A stretch of 64,000 bases of DNA from Verticillium longisporum (lineage: Eukaryota; Ascomycota; Sordariomycetes; Glomerellales; Plectosphaerellaceae). Below the pieces are notes generated by a model. That model was not told where the DNA came from. It worked only from the letters and a program-made list of their open reading frames with translations, and did no database searches. The stretch spans positions 5,580,001 to 5,644,000 of the forward strand of contig JAETXT010000005.1 of NCBI GenBank assembly GCA_019188255.1. The letters are read 5' to 3'. A program made the translations under genes and the position numbers. This document shows positions 43,463-56,048 of this stretch, one piece after another; the stretch's first letter is position 1, and every line of letters starts with the position of its first letter.

Positions 43463-46400
43463 CTAATTAGTATTATATTTAATATAATATAGAATAGCTA
43501 GAGCTAGAGAAATTAGGATCGATCCTACGGATAGTAAATTCGCTATATATAAGCTTATTAATTATACTTTATAAGTAATCGTAAGAGTACCGTTTACTTT
43601 AAGTACTTTAAGACTCTTATAAGAGCTTAGTAGTAGGGAAATCCCCTATTACGTAATCTATAGGAGTACTATCTACTTCGAGTACCTTAGGACTCCTACG
43701 CCTAAGATTACTACCTAGGCTATATTACTAGCTACTAAACCTAATAAACGAAGCTCTATAGAATAGTTAATTAGCTATAATAGAGCTTTAATAAAATTAA
43801 TAATAATAAGCTCCTTAGATTATAATAATAGCTCTATAATAGAGCTAGAGAATATTAAAAAGATATAATAGGAGTTCGATAGTATTCTAGAAGAATTTAA
43901 TATATTACGCTTAACGTAGAAGGTTAAGAAGGGTCTCGATATTAACTTTATCGTTAATAGAGTAGAATTACGGTTCCCTAGATTACTAGATTCAGTATCC
44001 GTAGATCTTAAGAGCGCTTAGATCTTTAAAATAATAAGCGTATATAGGACTATAAAGGGAGTTTACTTCTTAGAAGCATTTATCGAAGATTTCTAGGGCT
44101 AGACCGAAGAGGACTTTAACTCCTATAATATAACGATTATTTAAACGCTAAAAGTATATCTAATAGAGCGCGGGATCCCTTTTCTAGGAATAGTAAATAC
44201 TAAAACGTCGAAGAGACTAGTCCTAATGCTTTTATAGGAAGAGATACCCGATATAATAGAGTCGATTACTATCGATTAGGATTTAATGCTCTAAAGAGTA
44301 AAGGAATAGTAAAACTAGTAGGACGACGAGTAGTAACTTATAGGGAACGCCTAGCTATCCTAAATCCGAAAACTATAAACGGGGAGGATAGATCCCTGAT
44401 AGCCCCTAATTCTAAGGTTATTTAATTAATAGAGTAAGTAATCTAATTAATAAGAGATTATACTTTAATTATAAAGAAATAAGACCTTACCCCTAAATAT
44501 TACCTAGAACCTATTAGCTTAGTATTATATTCTATTATTATATAAATCGGTAAATTCATTAATCGATAGAGCTATAATTAAGTAATTCGTATTATTCTAG
44601 AATAAGGAGAGTAATTACTCTAAGGAGATATATAATATCCTTAATAATAAAATATATATCTTTATAGACGTTTATAAATTATTATAAATCCGCTATATAT
44701 AGCTCTATATACTCTTCCCGAATATACTTTTAGGGCGTATATAAACTTTCTTCCTAGAATATATAAATTAGAATATAGGACTTTATTAAATATACTTAGT
44801 AATTAAATAATAATTCGATTCGGAGATTAATAGAGTATAGTATTATATAGACTAGAGCTCGATAACGTTCTATTCTATAATAGTAGAAGCTAATAACGTA
44901 GGAAAGCTACGAATAGAAGTTCTCTAGATCCTTCTAGATAGGCTTTAGTAGTATTAGAGAATACTTAGCTATACGTTTAAAGAAGAGACTTATCTCTATA
45001 TAAATACTCTAAGGGCGGTTTAAGGCATCCTAGAGCTAAAGATTATATTAATAAAGCTAGAGCGATCTTTTAATATACTATCTATATAGTTTAAGAGTAT
45101 ATTAAAAGTAAAGGAGAATACTAAAATGCTTAAGTACTTCTATATTAATAGATATTATAGGAGCGGATATTATTAAACTAATAGAAGGGGAGATTATAGA
45201 GAGTAATTAGTATATAGAATTAATAATCGTTAATTATCTAGAATTCGTAAATACTAGATATACTCTAAACTAGATTATAGATCGATAAAGTACTCTCTTA
45301 AGGAATAATAATATTCGAAAGAGTAATAGAAACGTATATAGGAAGCGTATAGGGATTAATAGAAGGGATACTATTAATTTTTAATAATAATAGAACCTAT
45401 TAAGAGCTCGGAATTAGATAATCCTATTTCCGATAAGCTAGGAATAGACGATACTTTTAAATCTAATCTTAAAAGCGAACTAATAAATACCTATATTATA
45501 TACTTCCTAGTAAATAAGTCGTTCTAATATAGAATTAAGGGGAGTAATCCGAAAACTAAAATAATAGCTCTAATAGAATAGCTCTTTACTTAATATTAGA
45601 TTAATAATACTTCTATATAATATAGTATTATCCTTAATATAAGCATAGTATTAGTTTCTATAATAGGAGCTTTATAAATAAGGGCCGTAATAGCTCTAAT
45701 ACTAAGCTTAATAATTAATAAATAGGGAATAGGGGCTAGAATAAGATTTAGAATAGGAAATCCTATTTCTATAATAGAGGAGATTACTATTCTAATACTA
45801 ATTAGGAGAATTACGTTCTATATTATCCTAATAGATACCCTATTCCTATTTTATATTAAGGATATAGACGATCTCGGAGTCTATTTAGATAATATATATA
45901 ATAAGCTAGTAAAGCATATTAAAGAGATCTAAGAGCGTACGCCTATTTTTCGTAAATAGGGCTATTTATAGTTCTTCCTAGATATAAAGACCTATATTAG
46001 CTCTAGGATTATATATATAATAGGGATAGAGAGCAATAAAGTAGCATTTCTAATAGAAGTAGAGCTCTAATATATTTATAAGCGGTTTAATTACTTATCT
46101 ATAGAGAAACTATAGAATTTATTCTAAAGAGTAAATTAGGAAGTAAATCGGGACGCTCTAGAGCTAATAAACCGCTTCTACTATTATTATTAAATTAAAG
46201 GGAAGTCTCTATAATACTTTAAGTTTACCCTAAAGTTAGATATCGACTTTAATTACGAGATTTTAATCGATATTATATATTTAGATAGAAAGCCTATTCT
46301 TTATATAATCGATACGAATATAGGATTCTAATCTATAACTTTTATTCCTAATTTTATAGCTTATATAATATAGGAAGCTCTTAAGAGGTATTAATTAGAT

Positions 46401-47399
46401 ATATACCTTAGGCCTCTAGACGTCGTAACTATTAATACTAGAACGAACTTTACCTCTATAGAGTTTAGGGTAGAAGTACGCCTCTTAGGTATAATCTACT
46501 ATTAGATCCCTATAGAGGCCTATTAATTAATCGGTAAGGTTAAGAGCTATTATAAGCTAATACGTAGAGCGTATAAGATTTTAAAGGTAGAGTCTCGTAA
46601 TATAAGCTTAGAATCGCTACTTTAAGGAGCTATAAAGGTAATAAACGATATTACTAGGCCTAATAGATTAATATCTATATTACTTATATTCGGGGCGATG
46701 CCTAGGATTACCGCTAACTTAGCGCCTATTACGACCTAGGCGTAGTACGTTAAAGCAGTTAATAAGGCGATAGCGGAGCTTTAATAAATAATCGCTAAGT
46801 AGAAGGTTAATAATGCTCTTAATACTTATAATAGACTAGATACTAAGTAGTTACTACTAAGATCGCTAGAGCTAGGAAGCGATATTCTTATATTCCGAGA
46901 ATAAGAGAAATAGACTAATCCCTATAAGGTTATATCGGTTTCTAATATAGCAGTTACGGTCGAAATAATTAATAGCTTAATGGAGTTTAGAGGAATATAT
47001 ATTAAGCTATATAATAGATCGCTAAATTAATAGGCTAGGGAGATAATAGTAGTTCGAATTCTAAAGACCTTAGAACTATTTAAGTATTTAGAGCTAATTC
47101 TACTATAATGATATAGGAGACCTAGGAAGTTAATAAACGCTATAAATCTATTATAAGCGGCTTTTATAGATCGTAAGAATAATACGACTAGGACTTTATA
47201 GATTAAGTATTAATTTATTATTAAAAGGGAATAGTAGGGGTATAACCTAGCTATTTAATTATATAATAAAGGTAGAATAATAACCCCTAGGAAGCTATTT
47301 AAATAGTCCGATTAAGAGGAAATCGATTTATTCTTAATAGCTAGAATAATCGTACCGATTAGGAGATCCGTATTTCCTAGTATTAAGATCTTTAGATAT

Positions 47400-48830
47400 T
47401 AGCTTATAAGAGAGGTAAAAGGCCTCCCTTAAGCCCTATATAAGAAGTTAAGATTAATAGTTTAGGGATATAGTAATTAGGAGAAGATAACCCTATTAAT
47501 ATAATTGCCTACGATTATACGCTATAGTTAACGATTAATCCTAGCGATTACCCTAATACTATAATAACGTAGCTACTAGTTAATACTCTATAATATTAAT
47601 TAAGCTTATACTTAGAGCACTATAGATCTATTATATAACGTTCTCCTATATATTCTTAAGGAGCTATAGTATAGATACCCCGATAGAATCGTCTTCTATA
47701 TTATAAAGCTATTCTATAGTATTATAGAATTAGATCTCTATTAATTTATAATCTATTAATACTATTATAAAGAGCACTTAAACGCTATTCTAATAGGCTA
47801 CGATCTATATTTACTTCTAATTAAAGCTAGAGAGAGCTTTAGATTAATCGGAATATAGATTAACGATACCCTTAACCTCGGAGAGCCTATATTTATATAA
47901 AAGGAATAAATAGAGCTCGAAAGCGCTAGCTTCTAGGTAAAGCCTACTTCCGTCCTTAATATAGGATCTAATAGTATCTTTAATAGCTATATTATTAAAA
48001 TTAGAACTAAAGATCTTACGATTTAATAGAAAGGCTAAAGTAATCGCCTAGAGCTAGTAACCCTAGGGATAGCGAGCTTAGAGTAGGAATATATTACCTA
48101 GAGAGCTCGTAGTACTTATATTGCTTTAACCTATTAATTAGAGGTAGCCTTCGATTTCTCTATTATAGCCTAAGCTAAGAATCTATAGGAGGATAACTTT
48201 AAATAGCTTAATAAACGTATATAATAGTAGATCGCTAATATAGGCTATAGCCTAAATTATATATACTTAGATCTCTTAATAGCTTAATTTTATATATTTA
48301 TTAATAGCTCCTTCGCTAATAATAAGGACCTGAGTTTATAGATCGGATTCATTATCCTCCTTAATAATAAACGTTCCTATAATTAAGAGAACGCCTTTAT
48401 AGTATATAGTAATATCTTCTATTAATAATCTATTAAATATAAATAGGTTATATATTTAATTCTAATTAGCGAGATCTATAGGATAATTAGCGGCTTCGAT
48501 ATAGCTTATATCCTTAAATAGACGCTCTAAGAGATCTATAAATGCTTAGAACTACTACTCCTATAGATAGTTATCTATACTAATAGCTACTCGTTCTACT
48601 AATACTTAGTTTAATTAAGTATAATAGTAGAGAAATGCTTAATAATAGATCTTATAATATTATAGTAAAGCTATAAAGAATATAAAGTCGACGAAATTCG
48701 TTAGATCGCTAGAGGCGATAACCCTATAGATTTAATAATTAAGGGAACGCTAAACTAAGTACTAGAAGCGCTAATAAGCTTTAATAAAGTTATAATTAGG
48801 ATTAAAGGATAAATTAAACGTTAAAAAAAG
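47400..48830 (+). pseudogene. Copia reverse transcriptase and RNase H remnants
   Basis: The plus-strand frame with many TAG/TAA codons still shows the family order. 'FDFSIIA' then 'LNKRI', 'NSSFANNKDLSL', 'GFIILLNNK', 'LISEIYRIISGFDIAYILK' and 'DEIRxIARGDNPIDLIIKGTLN' (x is a stop) follow fungal Copia RNase H. Stops fall where Trp or Gln codons are expected. Boundaries are approximate. Confidence 0.75.
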
Positions 48831-50421
48831 AATAATTAAGGGGTAAAGGTAATTAATATTAGTAAAAATATAATAAAGCTTAAAAACGAGTACCCTAGAA
48901 GTAAAAATAATAACCCTATAATTAGTAAAATAGTAAAGTAATTGCTCTATAAAGCGGACTAGGCCTCGGAATCCGAAGAATCCGAGTTTAATTACTCTAG
49001 CGAGTCCTACTAGAAGTAGTTAAAGAGCTATAGAGCTATAGCCCGCTTAGCCGCTTTACGATTAGCATTATAAAGATTATCGAGGTCCTTATTAGGGTCG
49101 TTACCCCCCTTCGCCTCCTCCTCTTTAGCGATTATTAATATACCCTTTACGATAATATGCTACTTCTCTATATCCTATATCCCCTATTAGCTAATTATAC
49201 GATTAGATAATTAAGGAAATAATAGAGAAGAGAGCTTACTAGCTTATTATTCTTATCCTAGGTAGCTAAAAACTTTATAGCGGGCTTAAATACTTTAATT
49301 AGATTATAAATAATAATCATTAGAGCTATAGATATTAGAAAATAAAGATCGTAGAAGTTTATATTAATTTATAAGAATACCTAGAAATATATTTATAATA
49401 ATAGGAACCCTTAAGCTCTAAATTATAGTATATACTATTAGTATTAGTTTTAGTTTACTTATTAATAAGATAAGACTTTAAATACCCTAAATAAAGGACC
49501 TTACGAATATTATTATATATATATACTATATCCCGGATTAGTAGCTCCTACGATTAATATTAACCGGGTTCTTATACTTCGCTACTCTCTTAATAGGAGG
49601 GGCAATAGGTATAAGGGCTTTACGCTTAAGCGGTATTATCGAGGCTAGGATAAGAGAAAAAGAGAGAGAGAGAGAGTAGTAAAAATAAGGATTTAGTAAT
49701 TATTGGAGCTCTAAAATAGTAGATTAGGCTAATTAATCTTAAAAATAAAGAATCGTTATAGGGAAGAGGGAAAATAAAAGGAATAGAATTACTATAACTT
49801 ATTAATTAGATATATAGATCTATAGAGTATAATATTTACTAAACTAGCTTAATAGGATCTATTAATCCTATTTAAGCAGTTTAATTCTATTATTCCTATT
49901 AAAGGTAGTTTAATTCTATTATTCTTATCGAGAAAGCTAATAAAAGGGGCAATAATAATTATTCTTCTACCCTCTATTAATATGTTAATAATTTAGAGAC
50001 TTTAGGAGCCCGTATCTAGCTATTATAAGAGCGCTATTTAATTAGCTATTATACTATTTAATTACTATTTATTTCCTTTATTAAAGGGTTTAAAAGCCTA
50101 TTCCTATTATTTAATTATAACTTAATTCGTTTCCTTAGAGAGCTCTTTAGCGGCTAGTTTAATTAATCCGTAGCGCTAGGGACTAGGGATTTAATGCTTA
50201 CGGGAATAATAATATTAAGCTATATTTTTCCTTATTCTATCTATTATTCTCCTATTATTACTTATTTACTTATTTATTTATTTATTTTATAGATTAGGAT
50301 AGTAGATCTAATACGCTAGAGACTAGAGGATTATAAACGTATTAGAGTAGCTATTAATATAGGTAATAGAGCCCGATATTAATCCCTTAGGTAATCCTAT
50401 CTATAAAGAAAAGATAGCTAG

Positions 50422-50710
50422 TATTAAACTAATATTAGGGGAATACCTAGGTCGGTAATTACTATATAGGATTTACTAATATAGTAATTACTAGGGCTAG
50501 GATTTATAGCTCTTAGGAGTACGTGATTTATAGCTTACGTAATCGGTGAATTAGATAGGTATATCTAATTTACGTAGGTAGTAGTAATTTGGAGAGATAG
50601 AATTATTAATAATTATAACCCTTATATTACCTACCCTACCGATTTAGAGCTCTTAGGTATAGCTAAAGTAATGAATTAGGGTTTATATAAGTAGTAAAGC
50701 CCTCTTAATA
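50422..50710 (+). repeat. Copia right LTR
   Basis: 289 bp matching 43174-43462 in direct orientation, followed by AAATA (50711-50715). Confidence 0.88.
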
Positions 50711-53700
50711 AAATAGGTATAATATTATCTTAGGAAGACCCTAGCTAGCCTAGGTATAGCTAATAAATAATTAATTATAGAGCTATTAGAGATATTCTAT
50801 TAGGAAATAAAATATTAGAATTAGATTAATAAGAAAATAAATTAAGAATATAATCTATTAATCCCTAATAATAGCCTTAATTATATTATAGAATATATAG
50901 GCTCCCCCTATAGTACCCTTATAGAAGTATAATAAAAGAAATAAGCTACCTATTATAGTCCTAATAGAATACTATAAGTTTAAGGATATATTTAATATTA
51001 AATAAGTAATAACTCTATTATAGTATTATTAATAGCATTATTTAATAGAACTTAAGGATAGAAAGAAACTACTCTTCGGACCTATCTATACTTTAATAGA
51101 AAAGGAATTAGAAATACTAAAGGAATATATAAACGATTTATTAAAAAAGGGATAAATTAGATACTCTATTAGCCCTATTAATACCCCTATATTATTTATC
51201 CTAAAGAAGGGTAGTAAGCTTAGGATATATATCGACTATAAAGGACTTAATAAGATTACGAAGAAAGACTATATTACCCTCCTATTTATCTATAAGCTAC
51301 TCGACCGATTAATAATAGCTAGGTTATTTACGAAATTAGATTTAAAAGATATTTATTACCGATTATATATTAAAATAGGGGACGAATAGAAAATAGTATT
51401 TAGAATAAAATATAGCTATTTCGAATATTTTATTATATTATTTAGCTTTATAAATATATTAACTACCTTCTAAATATATATTAATAAAGTATTAGCCGGC
51501 CTCGTAGATATAATATATATCGTTTATATAGACGATATCTTAATATACTTAATAATATTAGAAGAATACTAATAGAATACTAGAATAATACTTAGAAGAC
51601 TTCGAGAATAGAACCTCTATATAAATCTAGAAAAATATAACTTTAGTACGATAATAGTAGAGTTTCTAGGGTTTATAATCTCCTTTATAAGCGTATATAT
51701 TATAGAAGAACGAATTACTATAATAAGGGACTAGCTAACCCCCTAATCCCTAAAAGACCTTTAAGGATTCCTTAAGTTTACGGGCTTTTATAGACGTTTT
51801 ATTAAGAACTATTCGAAAATCGTAGCCCCTTTAATTAATAAGAATACTAAATAATTAATAATAGATTTCTAGCTAAATACTATTAACCTAATAGCTTTCT
51901 AAAAATTAAAGTTTATATTTATAAAAGCTCTTATCTTTTAGTACTTTAATAATAAATTAAAAACGAGAATTAAGCTTAATATATTAAACTTTATAATTAG
52001 AATAATCCTATTTTAATTAGAGAATAGCTATTAGAAATTAATTATATACTTTTTAAAAAAGCTTAAAAGTATAAAGCTATAATATAATATATTAAAAGTA
52101 GAAATAATAATAATCGTAGAGTCTTTTAAGATATAGAGATAATACTTTATTTATAGTAGATTAATAATTAAGGTCCTAACCGATTACTTTAATTATATTT
52201 ATTTTATAGAAAAACCGAAGATCTTAGGATAATAGGGAAGATAGTTATAAGCGCTATTAGAGTTCGACTTTACTATCGAATACTGGGTAAGTAATAGGAA
52301 CCTAGCGGATAGCCTCTCTAGGAGGCCCGACTATAAGCTAAGTTAAGGAGAATAGGAGTAGGCGAGGGTATATTACCTATTATTATAGATAAAACGATTC
52401 CTTAATATTATCGGGGCTATTACTATAATAGACTAGTAACTAGATAATAGACCTATTAAAGAAGCTATCCTAGAAGCCTAGGGAAATAATACCTTCTATA
52501 GGGTAAGAAAGGAGTAAAGGCTGCCCGATTAGTAAATAGAAGTAAATAGCCTATTAACTTTTAAGAATAAGATCTTTATTTTATAGGATAAGGCCCTTAG
52601 AAACGAAATCCTATAATAAGCTTATAATAGCTTAATAGTAGAATACTAAGAAGTTAGGAAGACTATTACCTAGTTTAAAAATATATACTTCTAGAATAAT
52701 TTAATTAAAGATATTAAGGAATATATCCCTATATATTTAATATATTAGATGATAAAACCTTAATATTATAAGCTATATAGCTAATTAAGTAGCCTATTAT
52801 TATTTAATAGTCCCTTTAAGGAAATATCTATAGACTTTATTATAGAATTCCTTAAAATTAGTAAATAAGATATTATATTAATTATTATAGATCGCTTTAT
52901 AAAGTATACTATATATATACTAATTAATAGTAGACTTATAATAGCTAGTCTAGTAACTATATTATAGGACTATATATTTAAGAGATATAGCCTCCTAAAA
53001 GGTATAATCTCGGATAGAAAGTTACTATTTATTAATAAGTTTTAGACGACTTTATATAAAATAATAGGAATAAAGAGACGACTCTTAATAGCCTTCTACT
53101 TATAGATTAACGGCTAAATAGAATAATAGAATTAGAACCTAGAATACTACCTTAGAGTATTCTATAACTACGAATAAACGGACTAGATTTCCCTACTCCT
53201 TATAACGGAATTCGTATATAATATATTATTCTATATAATAATCTAGTAATTACTAGTAGAAGTATTAATAGGATATAACCTAGCTAGACTAAAAGACCTA
53301 GGCCGAGCTATATAATAATAAGGGAACTTAGAGATAATAGAACTATAAGTAGCCTAGTAGATAATTAAGAGAAAGATAATCTATAGACTCTTAGAGATTA
53401 ATAATAGATATTAAGCCCGCTATTATAATTAAGGAAGAATTCGGAAAGAATATAAAGTAGGAGACCTAGTTCTCCTCTCTATGAGAACGATTAAATAGTA
53501 GAGACCTAGTAAGAAGCTATCTAATAAATACCTCGGACTATTTAGAATTACTAAGAAGATAAATAGCTATAGTCTAGTATATAGGCTATAGCTACCCCTT
53601 AGCTATAAAGTATATAATATATTCTATATATTATACTTAGAAAATTAGAAAAGTAGAGAAAACTAATTACTATTTTAGCTATAGATTAATAAAGTACTAC

Positions 53701-53897
53701 TAGCTATAGGAATAGAAGATATATACGTAGTTAAGAGAATAATTAACTATAGGGGACTACTATATAATCGGTAGTACTTTATTAAATAAGAAAGATACCT
53801 AGAAAGCGAGAATTTATAGGAACTATAGCGAAACGTAATAGACGATTTTATTAAAATATATAAATAATTATAAGAAAGAGTAATAGCGGATTAATAA
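50711..53897 (+). pseudogene. Gypsy pol remnant: RT, RNase H, integrase, chromodomain
   Basis: With many RIP stops, the frame shows 'IILGRP' then a Ty3-type reverse transcriptase ('LRIYIDYKGLNKIT', 'FTKLDLKDIYYRL', 'IVYIDDILIY' with both aspartates near 51530), an RNase H region, an integrase core ('KEISIDFIIEFL', 'KGIISDRKLLF', 'TTLYKIIGIKRRL' around 52800-53100) and a final chromodomain-like segment ('YVVKRIINYRGLLYNR' around 53725-53790). The chromodomain places it among the chromoviruses, whose integrase is steered to heterochromatin. Not functional. Confidence 0.82.
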
Positions 53898-53899
53898 TA

Positions 53900-55758
53900 A
53901 CGTAATCCACAAGCGAGTGGTTCACCCAAGCGAGTGGTTCACTTCGCCCGGGCCCACGACCTACACCTGAATTCTACAGATTCCACCTCCGCCCGCGATG
54001 GAGACTCTTTCAAAAGAAGGTCAATTATTCCTTGCTATCCAAGCTATGGACAATGACCCGAACCTAAGCGCCCGGAGTGCTGCGAGGATCTACACCGTCC
54101 CCTTAACGACGCTCCTCCGACGCCAGAAGGGCAAACCCTCCCGACGCGAAAGCCCGCCCAATTCTGCCAAATTAACAGTACTAGAAGAGAAAACTATTGT
54201 CGAATATATCCTTGACCTAGATGCGCGATCTTACCCTCCCCGGTTGGGTGAGGTCGGAGATATGGCGAATCGCCTGCTTGCCGACCGTGACGCGCCACGC
54301 GTCGGGAAGAACTGGGCCGCAAACTTCGTCAAACGGCAACCAGAGCTCCGGACGCGTTTCTTTCGCAAGTACGACTACAAGAGGGCCCAATGCGAAGATC
54401 CGGACGCGATAAACGCGTGGTTCCGCCTCGTGCATAACATGATCGCCAAGTACGGCATCCAAGAGGCTGACATGTACAACTTTGACGAGACCGGCTTCCA
54501 GATGGGCGTTATCGCCAACGGAATGGTCGTGACCAGTTCGGAAAGACGGTCCAATGTGAAGATGAGGCAGCCAGGCAACCGGGAATGGGTTACGGTGATC
54601 CAGGGCGTTGGCGCGTTGGGTTTCTCCGTCCCGCCGTTCATCGTGGTTTCGGGCAAGTACCACCTCTCGAGCTGGTACCAGGACGACGCGATTTCTCGCG
54701 ACTGGAGAATCGCAACATCTCCAAACGGCTGGACGACGAATGATATTGGTCTGGAATGGATTCGGCATTTTGACAGGCATACAAAGTCCCGTACTTCGGG
54801 CGGTTATCGCCTACTGATCCTGGATGGCCACGAAAGTCACCACTCGGTCGACTTCGAACTCTACTGCAAGGAGAACAACATCATCACACTCTGTATGCCT
54901 CCTCATTCGTCACATCTACTCCAGCCTCTCGATGTTGGGTGTTTTGGCCCACTAAAGAAAGCATACGGTCGGCAAATCGAGGATAGGATGAGGGCGGGTA
55001 CAACGCACATCAGCAAAGAGGACTTCTTCCCGGCGTTTTCGGCTGCATTTCAGCAAGCAATGACAGAAAAAACATCCAGGGAGGCTTTCGAGGAGCGGGG
55101 CTTGTCCCCCATAACCCGGAAACAGTCCTGTCAAAGCTGGATGTGAGGTTGAGGACGACGACGCCTCCGGGGACGTCCCACGGGGAGCGTGATTCTTGGG
55201 TCTCTAAGACGCCCACTAACCTGCTCGAGGCAGGTTCCCAGACTGACTTCATCAAAGGGCGAATCTCACGCCACCAGGGAAGCTCCCCAACGTCAATTTT
55301 AGATGCTGTTGACTATCTTGCGAAGGGGACGCGGGGTGTTATGCACCAGATCGCTCTTTTGAAGTCAGAGGTTATGATCCTTCGAGAGGAAAATGCTACA
55401 CTAAGCCGACGCCGGAGGGCCAAAAGCTACGTCTCCGGGAAGGAGGAAGCATGGCTGTAGGCGAGGGACAGGACAAGATTGCTCAGAAGGAAGTAGATAT
55501 CCAGATAAAAGAGGAAACGCTGCAGAACCCGGGTCCCGCGTCGTGGTCCCAGCCGAAGAAACGATGCTGTAGCGTATGCGGGAAGACCGGCCACAACGCG
55601 AGAACTTGTCAGGTAGCTATCTCATCGTCTGCAAAAGACGAGGAGGAGTGATTTTAATTGATTTACGGCGTTTGGGTTGAGGTTTTCCTCGGAATGTTTG
55701 TCGGGTCGGGGTGAAGTGAACCACTCGCATGGGTGAACCACTCGCTTGTGGATTACGT
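53900..55758 (+). mobile_element. Fot1/pogo-type DNA transposon, subfamily B, copy 2 (1859 bp)
   Basis: Ends ACGTAATCCACAAGCGAGTG inverted at both sides, flanked by TA (53898-53899 and 55759-55760). It lies in the opposite orientation to the copy at 20438-22295 and differs from it by one extra A in the run after 'AMTE'. Unaffected by RIP although inserted into the RIP-degraded Gypsy element just after its chromodomain. Confidence 0.93.
53998..55651 (+). pseudogene. Pogo/Fot1-type DDE transposase, subfamily B copy 2, two frame breaks
   Basis: ATG 53998; the first frame to 55146 is identical to copy 1 through residue about 359, including Asp163, Asp276 and Asp312 of the DDE triad. The run after 'AMTE' has six A (about 55065-55070), so the protein diverges into 'KTSREAFEERG' and stops; seven A would continue into the coiled coil. 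The second break is the four-A run near 55420. The final frame (55451-55651) has the zinc knuckle. Copy 1 has five A at the first run, so the two copies fail in different frames. Confidence 0.86.
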
Positions 55759-55760
55759 TA

Positions 55761-55981
55761 TATTAAGGGTATTTAGTATAGGCGGAGTTATATAAGGAGG
55801 AAAGTAGGAAATAAAGATTTTCACCTCTTAGTATAAGTTCGGTATATACTTAACTAGTATATAATATAGGCTAGGGGTAGGTCGAATATAGGTCCTATAT
55901 AATAAAATTATAGTACTATATTATAGTTTATTATTTATAGTATACTATTAATTTATATTTTCTTCTAAAAATTATACTAAC
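55761..55981. repeat. AT-rich remnant after transposon B copy 2
   Basis: CpA/TpG-poor DNA up to the block-edge repeat. It does not resemble the Gypsy LTR; possibly the end of another element. Confidence 0.5.
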
Positions 55982-56048
55982 TACCCCCCCCGAGGTTTCT
56001 CCGGATTAGGGGGGGTGAACTTGAGTCTCATACCTCTGAGCTGTAACC
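55982..56048. repeat. Block-edge repeat, right copy
   Basis: Same orientation and sequence as 22361-22428 apart from one C/T change (CTGTAACC against CTGCAACC). After it comes TCGCTAGCGCGGCG; the left copy is followed by the reverse complement of the GCTAGCGCGGCG part (CGCCGCGCTAGC). Confidence 0.75.

Larger units (their letters stand above)
43174..50710 (+). mobile_element. RIP-degraded Copia (Ty1-type) retrotransposon nested in the Gypsy element (7537 bp)
   Basis: Two direct LTRs of 289 bp (43174-43462, 50422-50710) are flanked by AAATA on both sides (43169-43173 and 50711-50715), a 5-bp target duplication. Inside, through many stops, Copia-type reverse transcriptase (about 47400-47960) and RNase H (about 48100-48790, with 'FDFSIIA', 'NSSFANNKDLS', 'GFDIAYILK' and 'ARGDNPIDL') can be read on the plus strand, so pol follows the Copia order. 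A purine tract AAAGAAAAGATAG precedes the right LTR. LTRs differ mainly by G/A and C/T. About 1.6 kb between RNase H and the right LTR is unexplained. Confidence 0.88.
41366..53897 (+). mobile_element. RIP-degraded chromodomain Gypsy (Ty3-type) retrotransposon, interrupted by a Copia element
   Basis: The element starts with the LTR at 41366 and its internal region runs on the plus strand: a gag-like part with a mutated zinc knuckle at 42711-42752, a protease-like 'DRGANINIIN' near 42960, then after the nested Copia (43174-50710) the protease-RT linker, reverse transcriptase, integrase and a chromodomain-like end near 53700-53860. Joining the flanks after removing Copia and one AAATA gives an uninterrupted 'NIINRYNIILGRP' frame, which proves the order of insertion. 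Many TGG-to-TAG stops and loss of CpA/TpG indicate RIP. No 3' LTR was found before the Fot-type insertion at 53900 or between it and 55981. Confidence 0.85.

Noticed and set aside
54217..54780. 187-codon frame opposite the transposase (also at 21415-21978)
   Set aside because: Present in both copies only because the transposons are identical; it is the shadow of the DDE domain.
41366..55981. Centromere core
   Set aside because: AT-rich RIP DNA of this type can form centromeres, but the block is only 14.6 kb, explained by two retroelements, and nothing marks centromeric chromatin.
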